From the NCBI GenBank assembly GCA_964529975.1, contig CAZGXW010000057.1:1-17425 (forward strand): a stretch of DNA of 17,425 nt. The letters run 5' to 3'. The DNA comes from JADFMN01 sp964529975 (GTDB lineage: Bacteria; Armatimonadota; Fimbriimonadia; Fimbriimonadales; Fimbriimonadaceae). A model generated the notes under the pieces. That model was not told the origin of the DNA. It saw only the letters and a program-made list of their open reading frames with translations, and made no database searches. Below, piece by piece: positions 1-5,612 of the stretch (its first letter is position 1; the number at the start of each line of letters is the position of its first letter). Position numbers and translations under genes: made by a program.

Positions 1-161
1 GGCACCACCACCTTGGGCGCAAGAGCCAGCGACGCACACGCCGTGAGTGGCCCGCTGACCGGCAGAACCCGGCGTGTGCCCGGGGTGCTGGGATCGATGT
101 CGCAGATCGTGGAGCAAGGAACTCACGCGTCTGGCAGGGCTGTTCGGGCCAGAATGACGCC
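1..161. other. Window edge, no assignable gene
   Basis: Two plus-strand frames are open through this stretch. One ends at a TGA at 163-165 that overlaps the ATG of the next gene in an ATGA arrangement, so it could be the last ~54 codons of a truncated gene. Its predicted peptide is rich in Gly, Arg, Ala and Thr and matches nothing I recognise. The open frames may simply reflect high GC. The last 12 bases hold a -10-like hexamer for the next gene. Confidence 0.3.
150..155 (+). promoter_or_regulatory. Putative -10 hexamer, leaderless start
   Basis: CAGAAT lies exactly 6 nt before ATG 162. The same hexamer and the same spacing occur before ATG 7738, and similar hexamers precede other genes here. 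No clear -35 or Shine-Dalgarno sequence is seen, so the assignment rests on the recurring geometry. Confidence 0.35.
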
Positions 162-662
162 ATGAGGCGGGTGCCATCGCTGATCGCTTGCGCCGTGGTC
201 CTCGTCGCGTCCCTCGGTTGCACGGGCGCCGCGGAGCGACCTGCACCGACCGGACCAAACTCCGCAACGACCGCCGAGCCAGAAAAGCCGCAGCGGCCCG
301 ACGGCGTGGTCGGTTACTACGTGCATGACGATCCCGCCTTCTACATGGTTGAGACGATGGACAAGGTCCCACCTGGACAAGTCATGTACCTGGGCATCGA
401 GGACGGACGCTGGATGATGCGCAACATGCTGATCGGGTATGGAGGCACCTGGTCCGTCACCGAGGACGGTGCGACTCTCACTGTGAATGAAGGGCCGACC
501 GGCAAAGCAGACGGCAAAGAGGTGTTCTTGGCCGCTCGGACGGAACAAGGGGTGACCCTCTCGCTATCTGGATCGAACGAGCGAAGCCTGCGGTTTACGT
601 ATGTCGGCGAATCGGCACCGGCAGACTTCGGCTACGACGAATTCCTTGGCAAGAAGCAATGA
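162..662 (+). CDS. Predicted small lipoprotein, unknown function
   Basis: This 166-residue protein opens with a basic start (MRRV), a hydrophobic stretch to about residue 18 and a Cys at about residue 20 in a loose lipobox (ASLGC). It is therefore probably exported and lipid-anchored, although the -3 Ser and -2 Leu are not ideal for signal peptidase II. A Pro/Ala/Thr-rich linker (about 22-45) leads to a compact domain (about 47-160) with alternating hydrophobic residues and several Trp, Tyr and Gly, which suggests a small beta-rich fold. I do not recognise the family. ATG 162 is chosen because the signal sequence begins there and a -10-like hexamer sits 6 nt upstream. The gene ends just before a hairpin cluster that could also end its transcript. 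It stands alone: the next gene differs in base composition and is separated by a REP-like element. Confidence 0.75.
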   Translation: MRRVPSLIACAVVLVASLGCTGAAERPAPTGPNSATTAEPEKPQRPDGVVGYYVHDDPAFYMVETMDKVPPGQVMYLGIEDGRWMMRNMLIGYGGTWSVTEDGATLTVNEGPTGKADGKEVFLAARTEQGVTLSLSGSNERSLRFTYVGESAPADFGYDEFLGKKQ

Positions 663-670
663 GCCCAAGA

Positions 671-761
671 GCGGGTGGTCGGGGTCGGCGGGTGGCTCCA
701 GGCTTTAGCCGGGTGAAGACGAGCACCGCACTAAAGTGCGGAGCCACCCCGGCCACCCGCC
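671..761. repeat. REP-like compound hairpin, left copy
   Basis: The sequence nests several inverted repeats. An outer pair is GCGGGTGG at 671-678 with CCACCCGC at 753-760. An inner pair is GGTGGCTCC at 691-699 with GGAGCCACC at 740-748. A third hairpin is CCGCACT-AA-AGTGCGG at 726-741. Positions 686-710 (25 bp) recur identically as a direct repeat at 2068-2092. Positions 748-761 recur inverted at 2027-2040. The inner core mixes two palindrome types, one around GGCTTTAGCC and one around GCACTAAAGTGC. It resembles the dispersed REP-type hairpins mobilised by RAYT transposases, but no transposase lies in the window. It could also terminate the lipoprotein transcript. Confidence 0.8.
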
Positions 762-808
762 CGCCGTTCCATGAGAATGTGCTACAACTAACGTACGCTT
801 CCGCCTGT

Positions 809-827
809 GAGCGTGGGGAACACGCTC
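809..827. other. Hairpin just upstream of LRR gene
   Basis: GAGCGTG, a five-base loop and CACGCTC form a perfect 7-bp stem ending 9 nt before the TTG at 837. No T-run follows, so it is not an ordinary terminator. It could affect translation if the TTG start is used, or be part of the preceding repeat cluster. Confidence 0.4.
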
Positions 828-836
828 CGCCCGTGA

Positions 837-2012
837 TTGAAGCGCAGAAGATTGGCAAAGAAAAAGAAGTACGTTTGTAGTCAAGTACGTATTGTCGTCA
901 AGTCGTCCTGCGAGGCGATGCTTGCCCCCACACTATACTGGCCCAACTTTTGTAGTCCACCAGACCACCTGGTTGTTCTGTATGACGAAGATGTTTCGGA
1001 CCTTGCGCCGGAGTTCTTTGAACATGTGTGGTGGAGAGAGTGCGACGAGCATGGACTAGAAATCGTCTGTCCGACCAGTTCGAATGTCGACCTTGCGCCG
1101 ATACTCTTGGCCGCCGAGAACCGCAAGGCAAAGTGCAATCAGATAACGGTTCTCTTTGCTCACTTAGAGCGTGAGACTCTGAAACTCTTGCTCGAGCACT
1201 GGGACAGCGTAAACCTCATTGGGTGTGCGTTGGGTGAAGGATGGTGGGATCTGGCCCATGTTACAAAGAAGTGTACGTGCCTGTCTTTCGATGGGTGCGC
1301 AGTCGCTTCGCCACCCAATCTAGCAACTGGTCGAGCCGCATGGGGCGGTCTGAGCAGCCTAAGAATCGATGAGCGGTGCTTTGACCGCAGGCTGCATAGC
1401 GATCGTTGCTTCGAGCCTGACCCAATTCCCCGACACGAGAGTTCGTATGCGTCGAACCCCCACTCATTGCTGAAAGCGTTCTGGGGTTGTGGGATCCAGG
1501 ACCTGAGCATAAGCGACTGGGCTGAATCCCCCCGCCTTCACGAACTGCATCCGCCGTCCGGTCTCGAATGGGTTTCGATAACTGGGACACCGACCTCTGT
1601 CGAGGACTTCGTTTGGTTGACCGAGTGCTCAACAATCGAGAACCTGGCACTCTCGTGGCTACCGGAGACGCGGATGCCATGGGAGTGGCTCGGGAAACTG
1701 AATGCCCTTCGCTTTCTCGATCTTTCTTCTAGCCAGTGTACGGATGATGACTTGAGCGTCATTCTCGACCACACAAGCCTCAGCACCATCCACCTTTACT
1801 ATTCGCGTGCGAGCAACGCGTGCCTTGCAAAGCTCTTGTCGACGAAGAGCATGCGGATGGTTTGGGCTTCTGCCGAGGTCTTTAGCGGCGAGGTCCCAGC
1901 TGACTTACCCGAGACCAGTAGGGTGCGCGAACTGGTTGCTCTAAACGGTGGCCTCAACTACGCCCGTCAAGTCGCCAAGCGGTATCCGCGCATGACAGTG
2001 TCAGAGATGTAG
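837..2012 (+). CDS. Leucine-rich-repeat-like protein, atypical composition
   Basis: The frame gives 391 residues from TTG 837. TTG 852 or ATG 918 (residue 28, with a GAGG-like site just upstream) are alternative starts, and the Lys/Arg-rich N-terminus of the long form may not be translated. The C-terminal half (about 215-345) carries irregular leucine-rich repeats with segments such as IENLALSW, LRFLDLSSS and LSTIHLYYS about 20-25 residues apart, as in cytoplasmic RI-like or planctomycete LRR proteins that act as binding scaffolds. The N-terminal half is rich in Cys and Trp and is unassigned. There is no signal peptide or membrane segment. Codon use is more AT-rich than in neighbours, and REP-like repeats flank the gene on both sides, so I infer recent acquisition. 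The partner and function are unknown. Confidence 0.7.
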   Translation: MKRRRLAKKKKYVCSQVRIVVKSSCEAMLAPTLYWPNFCSPPDHLVVLYDEDVSDLAPEFFEHVWWRECDEHGLEIVCPTSSNVDLAPILLAAENRKAKCNQITVLFAHLERETLKLLLEHWDSVNLIGCALGEGWWDLAHVTKKCTCLSFDGCAVASPPNLATGRAAWGGLSSLRIDERCFDRRLHSDRCFEPDPIPRHESSYASNPHSLLKAFWGCGIQDLSISDWAESPRLHELHPPSGLEWVSITGTPTSVEDFVWLTECSTIENLALSWLPETRMPWEWLGKLNALRFLDLSSSQCTDDDLSVILDHTSLSTIHLYYSRASNACLAKLLSTKSMRMVWASAEVFSGEVPADLPETSRVRELVALNGGLNYARQVAKRYPRMTVSEM

Positions 2013-2026
2013 TCATTGCTGGCAGC

Positions 2027-2106
2027 GGCGGGTGGCCGGGTGTGAGTTCCTAGTCCCATTGATCGTGCGGCGGGTGGCTCCAGGCTTTAGCCTGGAGCCA
2101 CCCGCC
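2027..2106. repeat. REP-like hairpin, right copy
   Basis: Positions 2069-2106 form a perfect palindrome with 17-nt arms around a TTTA loop (arm core GGTGGCTCCAGGC). The first 24 bases belong to a 25-bp direct repeat, 2068-2092, shared with 686-710. Positions 2027-2040 (GGCGGGTGGCCGGG) are an inverted copy of 748-761. The palindrome lies between a plus-strand gene and a converging minus-strand gene, so it could also work as a bidirectional terminator, although no T-run follows the stem. Confidence 0.85.
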
Positions 2107-2118
2107 AGCAGAACCACG

Positions 2119-2331
2119 CTACTTCGTTCTCGGCTTGCCGCGCAAGGCGCGCTCGAGTCGTTGCGAAATCTCAACGGCGTCGCGCGCGTTCTGCTCGGCG
2201 GCGGCGATGTGCTGGTCCTGACTGCGCGGCGTATACGCGTACGCGGCCTTGCGGCGGTTGGAAAGTTCCAAGGCCTGAGTGGCCTGGAGAAGTCGTTCGA
2301 TCTTCTGTCTGACTGTCTGGAAAAATCTCAT
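2119..2331 (-). CDS. Small 70-aa helical protein coupled to GrlR-like gene
   Basis: Its ATG overlaps the stop of the preceding minus-strand gene in an ATGA arrangement, the usual sign of translational coupling, which is why I choose this start although the frame is open much further upstream. The product starts MRFFQTVRQK, is rich in Arg, Lys, Gln, Ala and Glu and is probably almost wholly alpha-helical. Heptad-like spacing of Leu, Ile and Val (about 11-23 and 50-62) suggests a helical hairpin or short coiled coil. It has no signal peptide or membrane segment. I do not recognise the family. It ends 12 nt from the right REP-like hairpin. Its coupling suggests that it works with, or is regulated together with, the GrlR-like protein. 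Confidence 0.6.
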   Translation of the reverse strand: MRFFQTVRQKIERLLQATQALELSNRRKAAYAYTPRSQDQHIAAAEQNARDAVEISQRLERALRGKPRTK

Positions 2332-2717
2332 TTCGTTCTCTTGGCGCGGCCTTTCTCGTCTTCTTGACCGCCGCGCAGGTCGGGGATCTCGTGTCTTCGC
2401 TTGGCGATGACTGTCACGCTCTGTCCTGGCTCCTCGATGATTGTTCCGACGAGCACCATTTGGGCCTCTTCGACCTGTCCGGCGAGTTCGACGTCGAACG
2501 GATTCCGGTATTCGAACGGCAGGCTGAGCGGGTTCGCCTCGCGGTAGGGATGGACGGTGATCCGCAGCGAGACGCGGCTCCCGTTGAGCGCGTAGCGCCC
2601 GATGTAGTAGTAGTCGGCGTCTCCGCCGAACACGCGCCCCGCGGCGAAGACCATCACCCCGGCGGCGTAGTTGCGGTCGCCCCTCACAAGTTCGACGGTC
2701 CAAATGGCTTCGATCAT
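2328..2717 (-). CDS. GrlR-like regulatory domain protein
   Basis: This 129-residue protein starts MIEAIWTVEL and has the hallmarks of the GrlR family: a beta-rich small fold, a hydrophobic stretch AAGVMVF, then GRVFGGDADYYYIGRY (about 28-42), which corresponds to the GGD...Y.G segment of GrlR and its relatives. In enteric pathogens GrlR sequesters the activator GrlA of the LEE type III secretion system. Relatives are also widespread in bacteria without that system, where their role is unknown. There is no GrlA or secretion gene here, so only the domain is assigned. The tail (112-129) is charged. ATG 2717 is preferred to GTG 2732 because a G-rich ribosome-binding-like stretch lies at a suitable distance and family members begin at this motif. 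The downstream 70-aa gene overlaps its stop by 4 nt. Confidence 0.7.
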   Translation of the reverse strand: MIEAIWTVELVRGDRNYAAGVMVFAAGRVFGGDADYYYIGRYALNGSRVSLRITVHPYREANPLSLPFEYRNPFDVELAGQVEEAQMVLVGTIIEEPGQSVTVIAKRRHEIPDLRGGQEDEKGRAKRTK

Positions 2718-2779
2718 GGTCTGCGCCCCCACCTTGTTGGGCCAAGCACCGCTGTGCGGCGCTTGGCTCGGTCGTCCGG

Positions 2780-2917
2780 TCAGCTTTGCTTGGCCGGCTC
2801 GGTCACCGGGGGCTTTTCTTGCGTCTCGGCCTCGGCCTTGACTTCTGCGGTCTCTTTCTTGGTCTCTCCTGCCTTCTTCTCTTCAGCGATCTGCTGAGGT
2901 GTCTTTGTGTTTTCCAT
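2780..2917 (-). CDS. Small 45-aa Lys/Glu-rich protein
   Basis: The frame reads MENTKTPQQIAEEKK and continues with alternating Lys, Glu, Ala and Thr, ending in a Pro-containing tail (PPVTEPAKQS). It has almost no hydrophobic residues, so it is likely a soluble disordered or single-helix peptide. It lies 62 nt upstream of the GrlR-like gene on the same strand and just after a seven-codon leader ORF whose stop is 5 nt from this ATG. Its own ribosome-binding site is weak. I do not recognise a family. The coherent charged composition and same-strand context favour a real gene, but a chance frame cannot be ruled out. Confidence 0.45.
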   Translation of the reverse strand: MENTKTPQQIAEEKKAGETKKETAEVKAEAETQEKPPVTEPAKQS

Positions 2918-2922
2918 TAAGT

Positions 2923-2946
2923 TCAACTTTGCGCTCCCCACACCAT
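2923..2946 (-). other. Seven-codon leader ORF with strong ribosome-binding site
   Basis: On the minus strand AAGGAG (2956-2951) stands 4 nt before an ATG that opens a seven-residue frame, MVWGAQS, ending in TGA 5 nt before the ATG of the 45-aa gene. The Shine-Dalgarno is the best in this region, while the next gene has a poor one. This fits translation by reinitiation or a short regulatory leader. Confidence 0.35.
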
Positions 2947-2961
2947 TAGACTCCTTATTCG

Positions 2962-2976
2962 ACCCCGAAAGGGGGT
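2962..2976. other. Short stem-loop, possible weak terminator
   Basis: ACCCC, a short loop and GGGGT form a compact hairpin; read on the plus strand it has a GAAA loop and is followed by TTTCT. It lies on the path between the ATPase gene and the leader ORF. Read on the minus strand there is no T-run, so it may be structural rather than a terminator. Confidence 0.3.
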
Positions 2977-3070
2977 TTCTGCCATATGGCGGAGGAATTG
3001 GCCGAGAATGTTGGCGCGTGGTGGACCACCGACTTGACGTCTCAGACCGGGAGCAATGGCAATCCGCCGC

Positions 3071-3715
3071 TCAGAACCGTCCGTGCGTGTGGCAGCAGTC
3101 GGGCAGGCGCGCGTGGATCGCCTCGATCGCAATCTTGGCCTTCGCCATGAAGTCCTCCGTCGCGGCGACCTCGACGAAGTTCGGGTGCCCCTTCCATGCG
3201 TTCTTGATCCGCTCGCAGATGTCGGCGGCCTCCTGCGCCGACTCGATCCGCAGGCTGTTCGCCAAGTTGTATCCGTGGCCCTCGGCAGGCGAGCGCAGGT
3301 GCACGACGAGCGCGTACCTCGCTTGTTCGGCCTCCTTCGTCGTGCCCGTGCGTTCGAAGAACGCCTCATCCGCGCCCGGCCAGTAGGCGAGCCCGTCCAG
3401 CGTGCCCCGGTCGCACAGGGCGAGCGCGACCTGTCGCTCTTCGAGCACCACGTACTCCAGCATCCGTTGGACGTGGAAGATGGCGAGCTGTGAGCCGATT
3501 CTTCCGGGCTCTGTGTCATGTCGCGGAAAGCCTCCGCCGAACACGATCCCGGCCGCCTCCGGCAGGATGCCGACGTGGCTGCAGAACGTGCGCCGGACGA
3601 TCTCCAGCACCGCCGTCTTGCCCGCGCCCGGCCCGCCCGTCACCGCGATCAGTTGCGGGTCGTGGTGCGCCTTCGTGCAGTTGCACGGGTGCGAGCCGAC
3701 TGAGTAGGCGTTCAT
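3071..3715 (-). CDS. P-loop ATPase/kinase of AAA_28 (NadR-like) type
   Basis: The 214-residue protein has a clear Walker A motif, GGPGAGKT, at 27-34. A DRG-containing segment follows (CDRGTLDGLAYWPG, 101-114) that matches the mobile Asp/Arg region of AAA_28 proteins, the family related to the ribosylnicotinamide kinase domain of NadR and to small-molecule kinases. It probably phosphorylates a small substrate or acts as an NTPase; the substrate cannot be read from sequence. The N-terminus holds an unusual Cys/His cluster (CNC...HH, residues 11-18) ahead of the first strand. There is no signal peptide, so it is cytoplasmic. A -10-like TAGACT lies 9 nt before the ATG. It follows the DUF6265 gene on the same strand, but a hairpin separates them, so separate transcription is likely. 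Confidence 0.75.
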   Translation of the reverse strand: MNAYSVGSHPCNCTKAHHDPQLIAVTGGPGAGKTAVLEIVRRTFCSHVGILPEAAGIVFGGGFPRHDTEPGRIGSQLAIFHVQRMLEYVVLEERQVALALCDRGTLDGLAYWPGADEAFFERTGTTKEAEQARYALVVHLRSPAEGHGYNLANSLRIESAQEAADICERIKNAWKGHPNFVEVAATEDFMAKAKIAIEAIHARLPDCCHTHGRF

Positions 3716-3758
3716 GCGGCGTGAAGTCTATCGCGTTTCGTGCGGCCGTTTGAGAGTG

Positions 3759-3780
3759 CCTCCTCCCAAAAGGAGAGGGG
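3759..3780. terminator. Imperfect C/G-rich hairpin between two minus-strand genes
   Basis: CCTCCTCCC, AAAA and GGAGAGGGG form an imperfect stem; the minus strand reads CTCTCC-TTTT-GGGAG. Such hairpins are common dispersed intergenic elements in high-GC environmental bacteria. It stands directly after the DUF6265 stop on the minus strand and could end that transcript, although no T-run follows. Confidence 0.4.
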
Positions 3781-3781
3781 T

Positions 3782-4636
3782 CTACCCGCCTTCGCGCTTG
3801 AAGTCGAAGCGCGTGCCGCGCCCGCCTTTCATAAAGCCTATCGTCGCGCTGAGGCCGTCGGCCGTCAGCTCGTACGTGATCTTTTGCGGCGAGTCGTGCC
3901 GCGGGTTTGCGAACACGGCTTTGTTCGCGCTGAACTCAACAAGCACGAACTCCGTCGGCGGCGAGCCGTTGGGCTGCGCCACATACACCAACGAGCCCTC
4001 GCGCTCGACGATCCGCAGGAACTCGAACGCGACCATCCGCTCCGCGCGCACCGTGCGCGAGGTCGCGAGCATCGCGCCGCCGCTCGGCTTGCTCCACCGC
4101 TCCTCGATCGCCGTCTGCCCGTTGGTCCCACGCGTGCCGACCCAGTTCCCTGCGATCCACGCCACGTCTTTGATCGTCGCCTTAGCCGGCGTCGGCATGG
4201 CGATGTCCTGCGGGTGCTTGTAGAGGGCGACCGAGGAGAACGAGTCGGCAACGAACCCCGCGATCAATCCCTCGGATGTCACGCGCAGGGTCCACACGAT
4301 CGAGCCGCCCGTGCGCGTGTCGCCAGGCAAGCGCACTGGGTCGAGGCGATAGACGAACGCGCCGTCCTTCCACCCGCCCGTGTAGCGCGATATCGACCCG
4401 CCTCTTGTGATGTCCGTGGGGGAGCCGTCGAACTTCACGCGGATCTCGCCATCGCTGCGGACGTACACGAACGCGTCGGGCTCGATGCGAAATCGCAATC
4501 GCGCCCCCATGCTGAACTGCTGCTCCTCGAGCGGACGGCCCTCGGTACGGTCCTCGACGTAGATCCACTCGCCTTCGAGCGCCTTCACGTCTTGCGGCAC
4601 GGAACACAAGGCGAGGACAACGAGAGCGGAACACAT
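3782..4636 (-). CDS. Secreted two-domain DUF6265 protein
   Basis: The 284-residue product has a short hydrophobic N-terminal stretch (about 2-12), so export is likely, though the leader is short and lacks the usual positive charges. The C-terminal half (about 156-280) carries the conserved DUF6265 signature: DVAWIAGNWVGT, EERWSKPSGGAML, FEFLRI, LVYVAQPNGSPPTEF, FANPRHDSPQKI and a final LSATI. The N-terminal half (about 18-142) begins LEGEWIY and ends SSVALYK, a lipocalin-like pattern, giving two similar beta-barrel domains. No biochemical function is established for DUF6265 that I know of. ATG 4636 is fixed by an in-frame TAG five codons upstream. It is transcribed away from the hydrolase gene across a 121-bp intergenic region, with a TAGATT -10-like hexamer 9 nt before the start. 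Confidence 0.8.
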   Translation of the reverse strand: MCSALVVLALCSVPQDVKALEGEWIYVEDRTEGRPLEEQQFSMGARLRFRIEPDAFVYVRSDGEIRVKFDGSPTDITRGGSISRYTGGWKDGAFVYRLDPVRLPGDTRTGGSIVWTLRVTSEGLIAGFVADSFSSVALYKHPQDIAMPTPAKATIKDVAWIAGNWVGTRGTNGQTAIEERWSKPSGGAMLATSRTVRAERMVAFEFLRIVEREGSLVYVAQPNGSPPTEFVLVEFSANKAVFANPRHDSPQKITYELTADGLSATIGFMKGGRGTRFDFKREGG

Positions 4637-4708
4637 GGCTCGCGCAATCTACCCGACGACAAACCCGTGCAAACTCGAACAAACCCGGCCCAAGCCCGAG
4701 CCAATCTT

Positions 4709-4743
4709 CCCCAACTCCTTGCTCCCTATTCCCTACTCCCTGC
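4709..4743. repeat. Three heptamer repeats; G-rich on the minus strand
   Basis: TCCCTAT, TCCCTAC and TCCCTGC stand in tandem at 4723-4743. With CCCC at 4709-4712 they give four C-runs separated by 11, 4 and 4 nt, so the minus strand could fold as a G-quadruplex with one long loop. The array sits in the divergent promoter region just before the start of the hydrolase gene. Confidence 0.6.
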
Positions 4744-4745
4744 TG

Positions 4746-4751
4746 TACACT
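4746..4751 (+). promoter_or_regulatory. Putative -10 hexamer for the hydrolase gene
   Basis: TACACT stands 6 nt before ATG 4758 and has a TG dinucleotide just upstream. No ribosome-binding site fits between, which implies a leaderless message. No convincing -35 is seen. Confidence 0.4.
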
Positions 4752-4757
4752 AACCCC

Positions 4758-5612
4758 ATGCGCACCGTCTTCGCCGCGCTGGTCGCCCTCCTCACAACCC
4801 TCGGCTTCGCCCAGGCTGGTGGCCGGGTCAAGGAGACCTACAACATCGTCTACACGTCGGCGAGCGGGTTCCCGCAGAGGCTCGACCTTTTCCAGCCGAC
4901 GTTCACGAGCAGGAACCGGCCGGGGATCGTCATGGTGCACGGCGGCGGGTGGTCGGGCGGCGACAAGTCGGCGTACACGGCGCTTGCCAGGCACTATGCG
5001 AACCTGGGGTACGTGTGCACGTCGATCAACTATCGGCTGACCCCGGCGCACGTGTGGCCCGCCCAGATCGACGACACGCAGGCGGCGGTGCGTTGGATGC
5101 GCAAGAACGCGTTCGTGCTCGGGCTCAATCCAAACCGCATCGGCGCCGTCGGTGCCTCGGCGGGGGGTCACTTGGTGCTCTTCCTCGGCGAGACTGACAC
5201 GCTCAACGACTTCGATCCACTTCTCAGCGGCTACTCCTCGCGCGTGCAGGCGGTGGTCGACTACTTCGGCCCGACCGATATGACGGTCCCATCCGAATGG
5301 GCGCCAGGCATCTGGACGCTTATCCAGAACCTCGTGGGCGAACCGTACCGACCCGGATCTCCGGCCTACCGCGCCGTCTCGCCGCTCTACTACGTCACGC
5401 CGGACGACGCGCCGACCGTCGTGTTCCACGGGACCGCGGACGCCACAGTGCCCGTCGCGCAAAGCCAGCGGATCTTCGCAGCGATGCAGGCAAACCAAGT
5501 GCCCGTGTCCTATTTCCAGTTTGCGGGAGAAGGCCACGGCTTCACTGGCCCGACCAATAACTTCACCATCAACGTGATGAGCGCGTTCTTCGCACAAGAG
5601 TTGGGGCAGTAG
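4758..5612 (+). CDS. Secreted alpha/beta-hydrolase (BD-FAE/esterase-lipase type)
   Basis: ATG 4758 is chosen because a clear signal peptide begins there (MRTVFAALVALLTTLGFAQA, cleavage near residue 20); the frame extends 41 codons upstream through the repeat array but that part is not protein-like. The mature enzyme shows the hydrolase core: oxyanion HGGGW at 61-65, nucleophile elbow GASAGG with Ser134, HGTAD with Asp228, and EGHGF with His260. At 284 residues it matches acetyl-xylan, feruloyl and carboxylesterases of the BD-FAE/hormone-sensitive-lipase group, which hydrolyse ester bonds outside the cytoplasm. The substrate cannot be told; plant polysaccharide esters or short acyl esters are plausible. 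It has no same-strand partner upstream. Confidence 0.85.
   Translation: MRTVFAALVALLTTLGFAQAGGRVKETYNIVYTSASGFPQRLDLFQPTFTSRNRPGIVMVHGGGWSGGDKSAYTALARHYANLGYVCTSINYRLTPAHVWPAQIDDTQAAVRWMRKNAFVLGLNPNRIGAVGASAGGHLVLFLGETDTLNDFDPLLSGYSSRVQAVVDYFGPTDMTVPSEWAPGIWTLIQNLVGEPYRPGSPAYRAVSPLYYVTPDDAPTVVFHGTADATVPVAQSQRIFAAMQANQVPVSYFQFAGEGHGFTGPTNNFTINVMSAFFAQELGQ

Noticed and set aside
2364..2897. 177-codon plus-strand frame
   Set aside because: It is antisense to the GrlR-like gene and the 45-aa frame. The GrlR-like motifs on the minus strand decide the case.
2985..3150. Plus-strand frame beginning MAEELAENVG
   Set aside because: It is short, runs into the 3' end of the ATPase gene in antisense, loses protein character after about 40 residues and has no family match.
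3740..4753. 337-codon plus-strand frame
   Set aside because: It is the antisense shadow of the DUF6265 gene, whose signature motifs are clear on the minus strand. The predicted product is Arg/Ala/Val-rich and unlike any protein.
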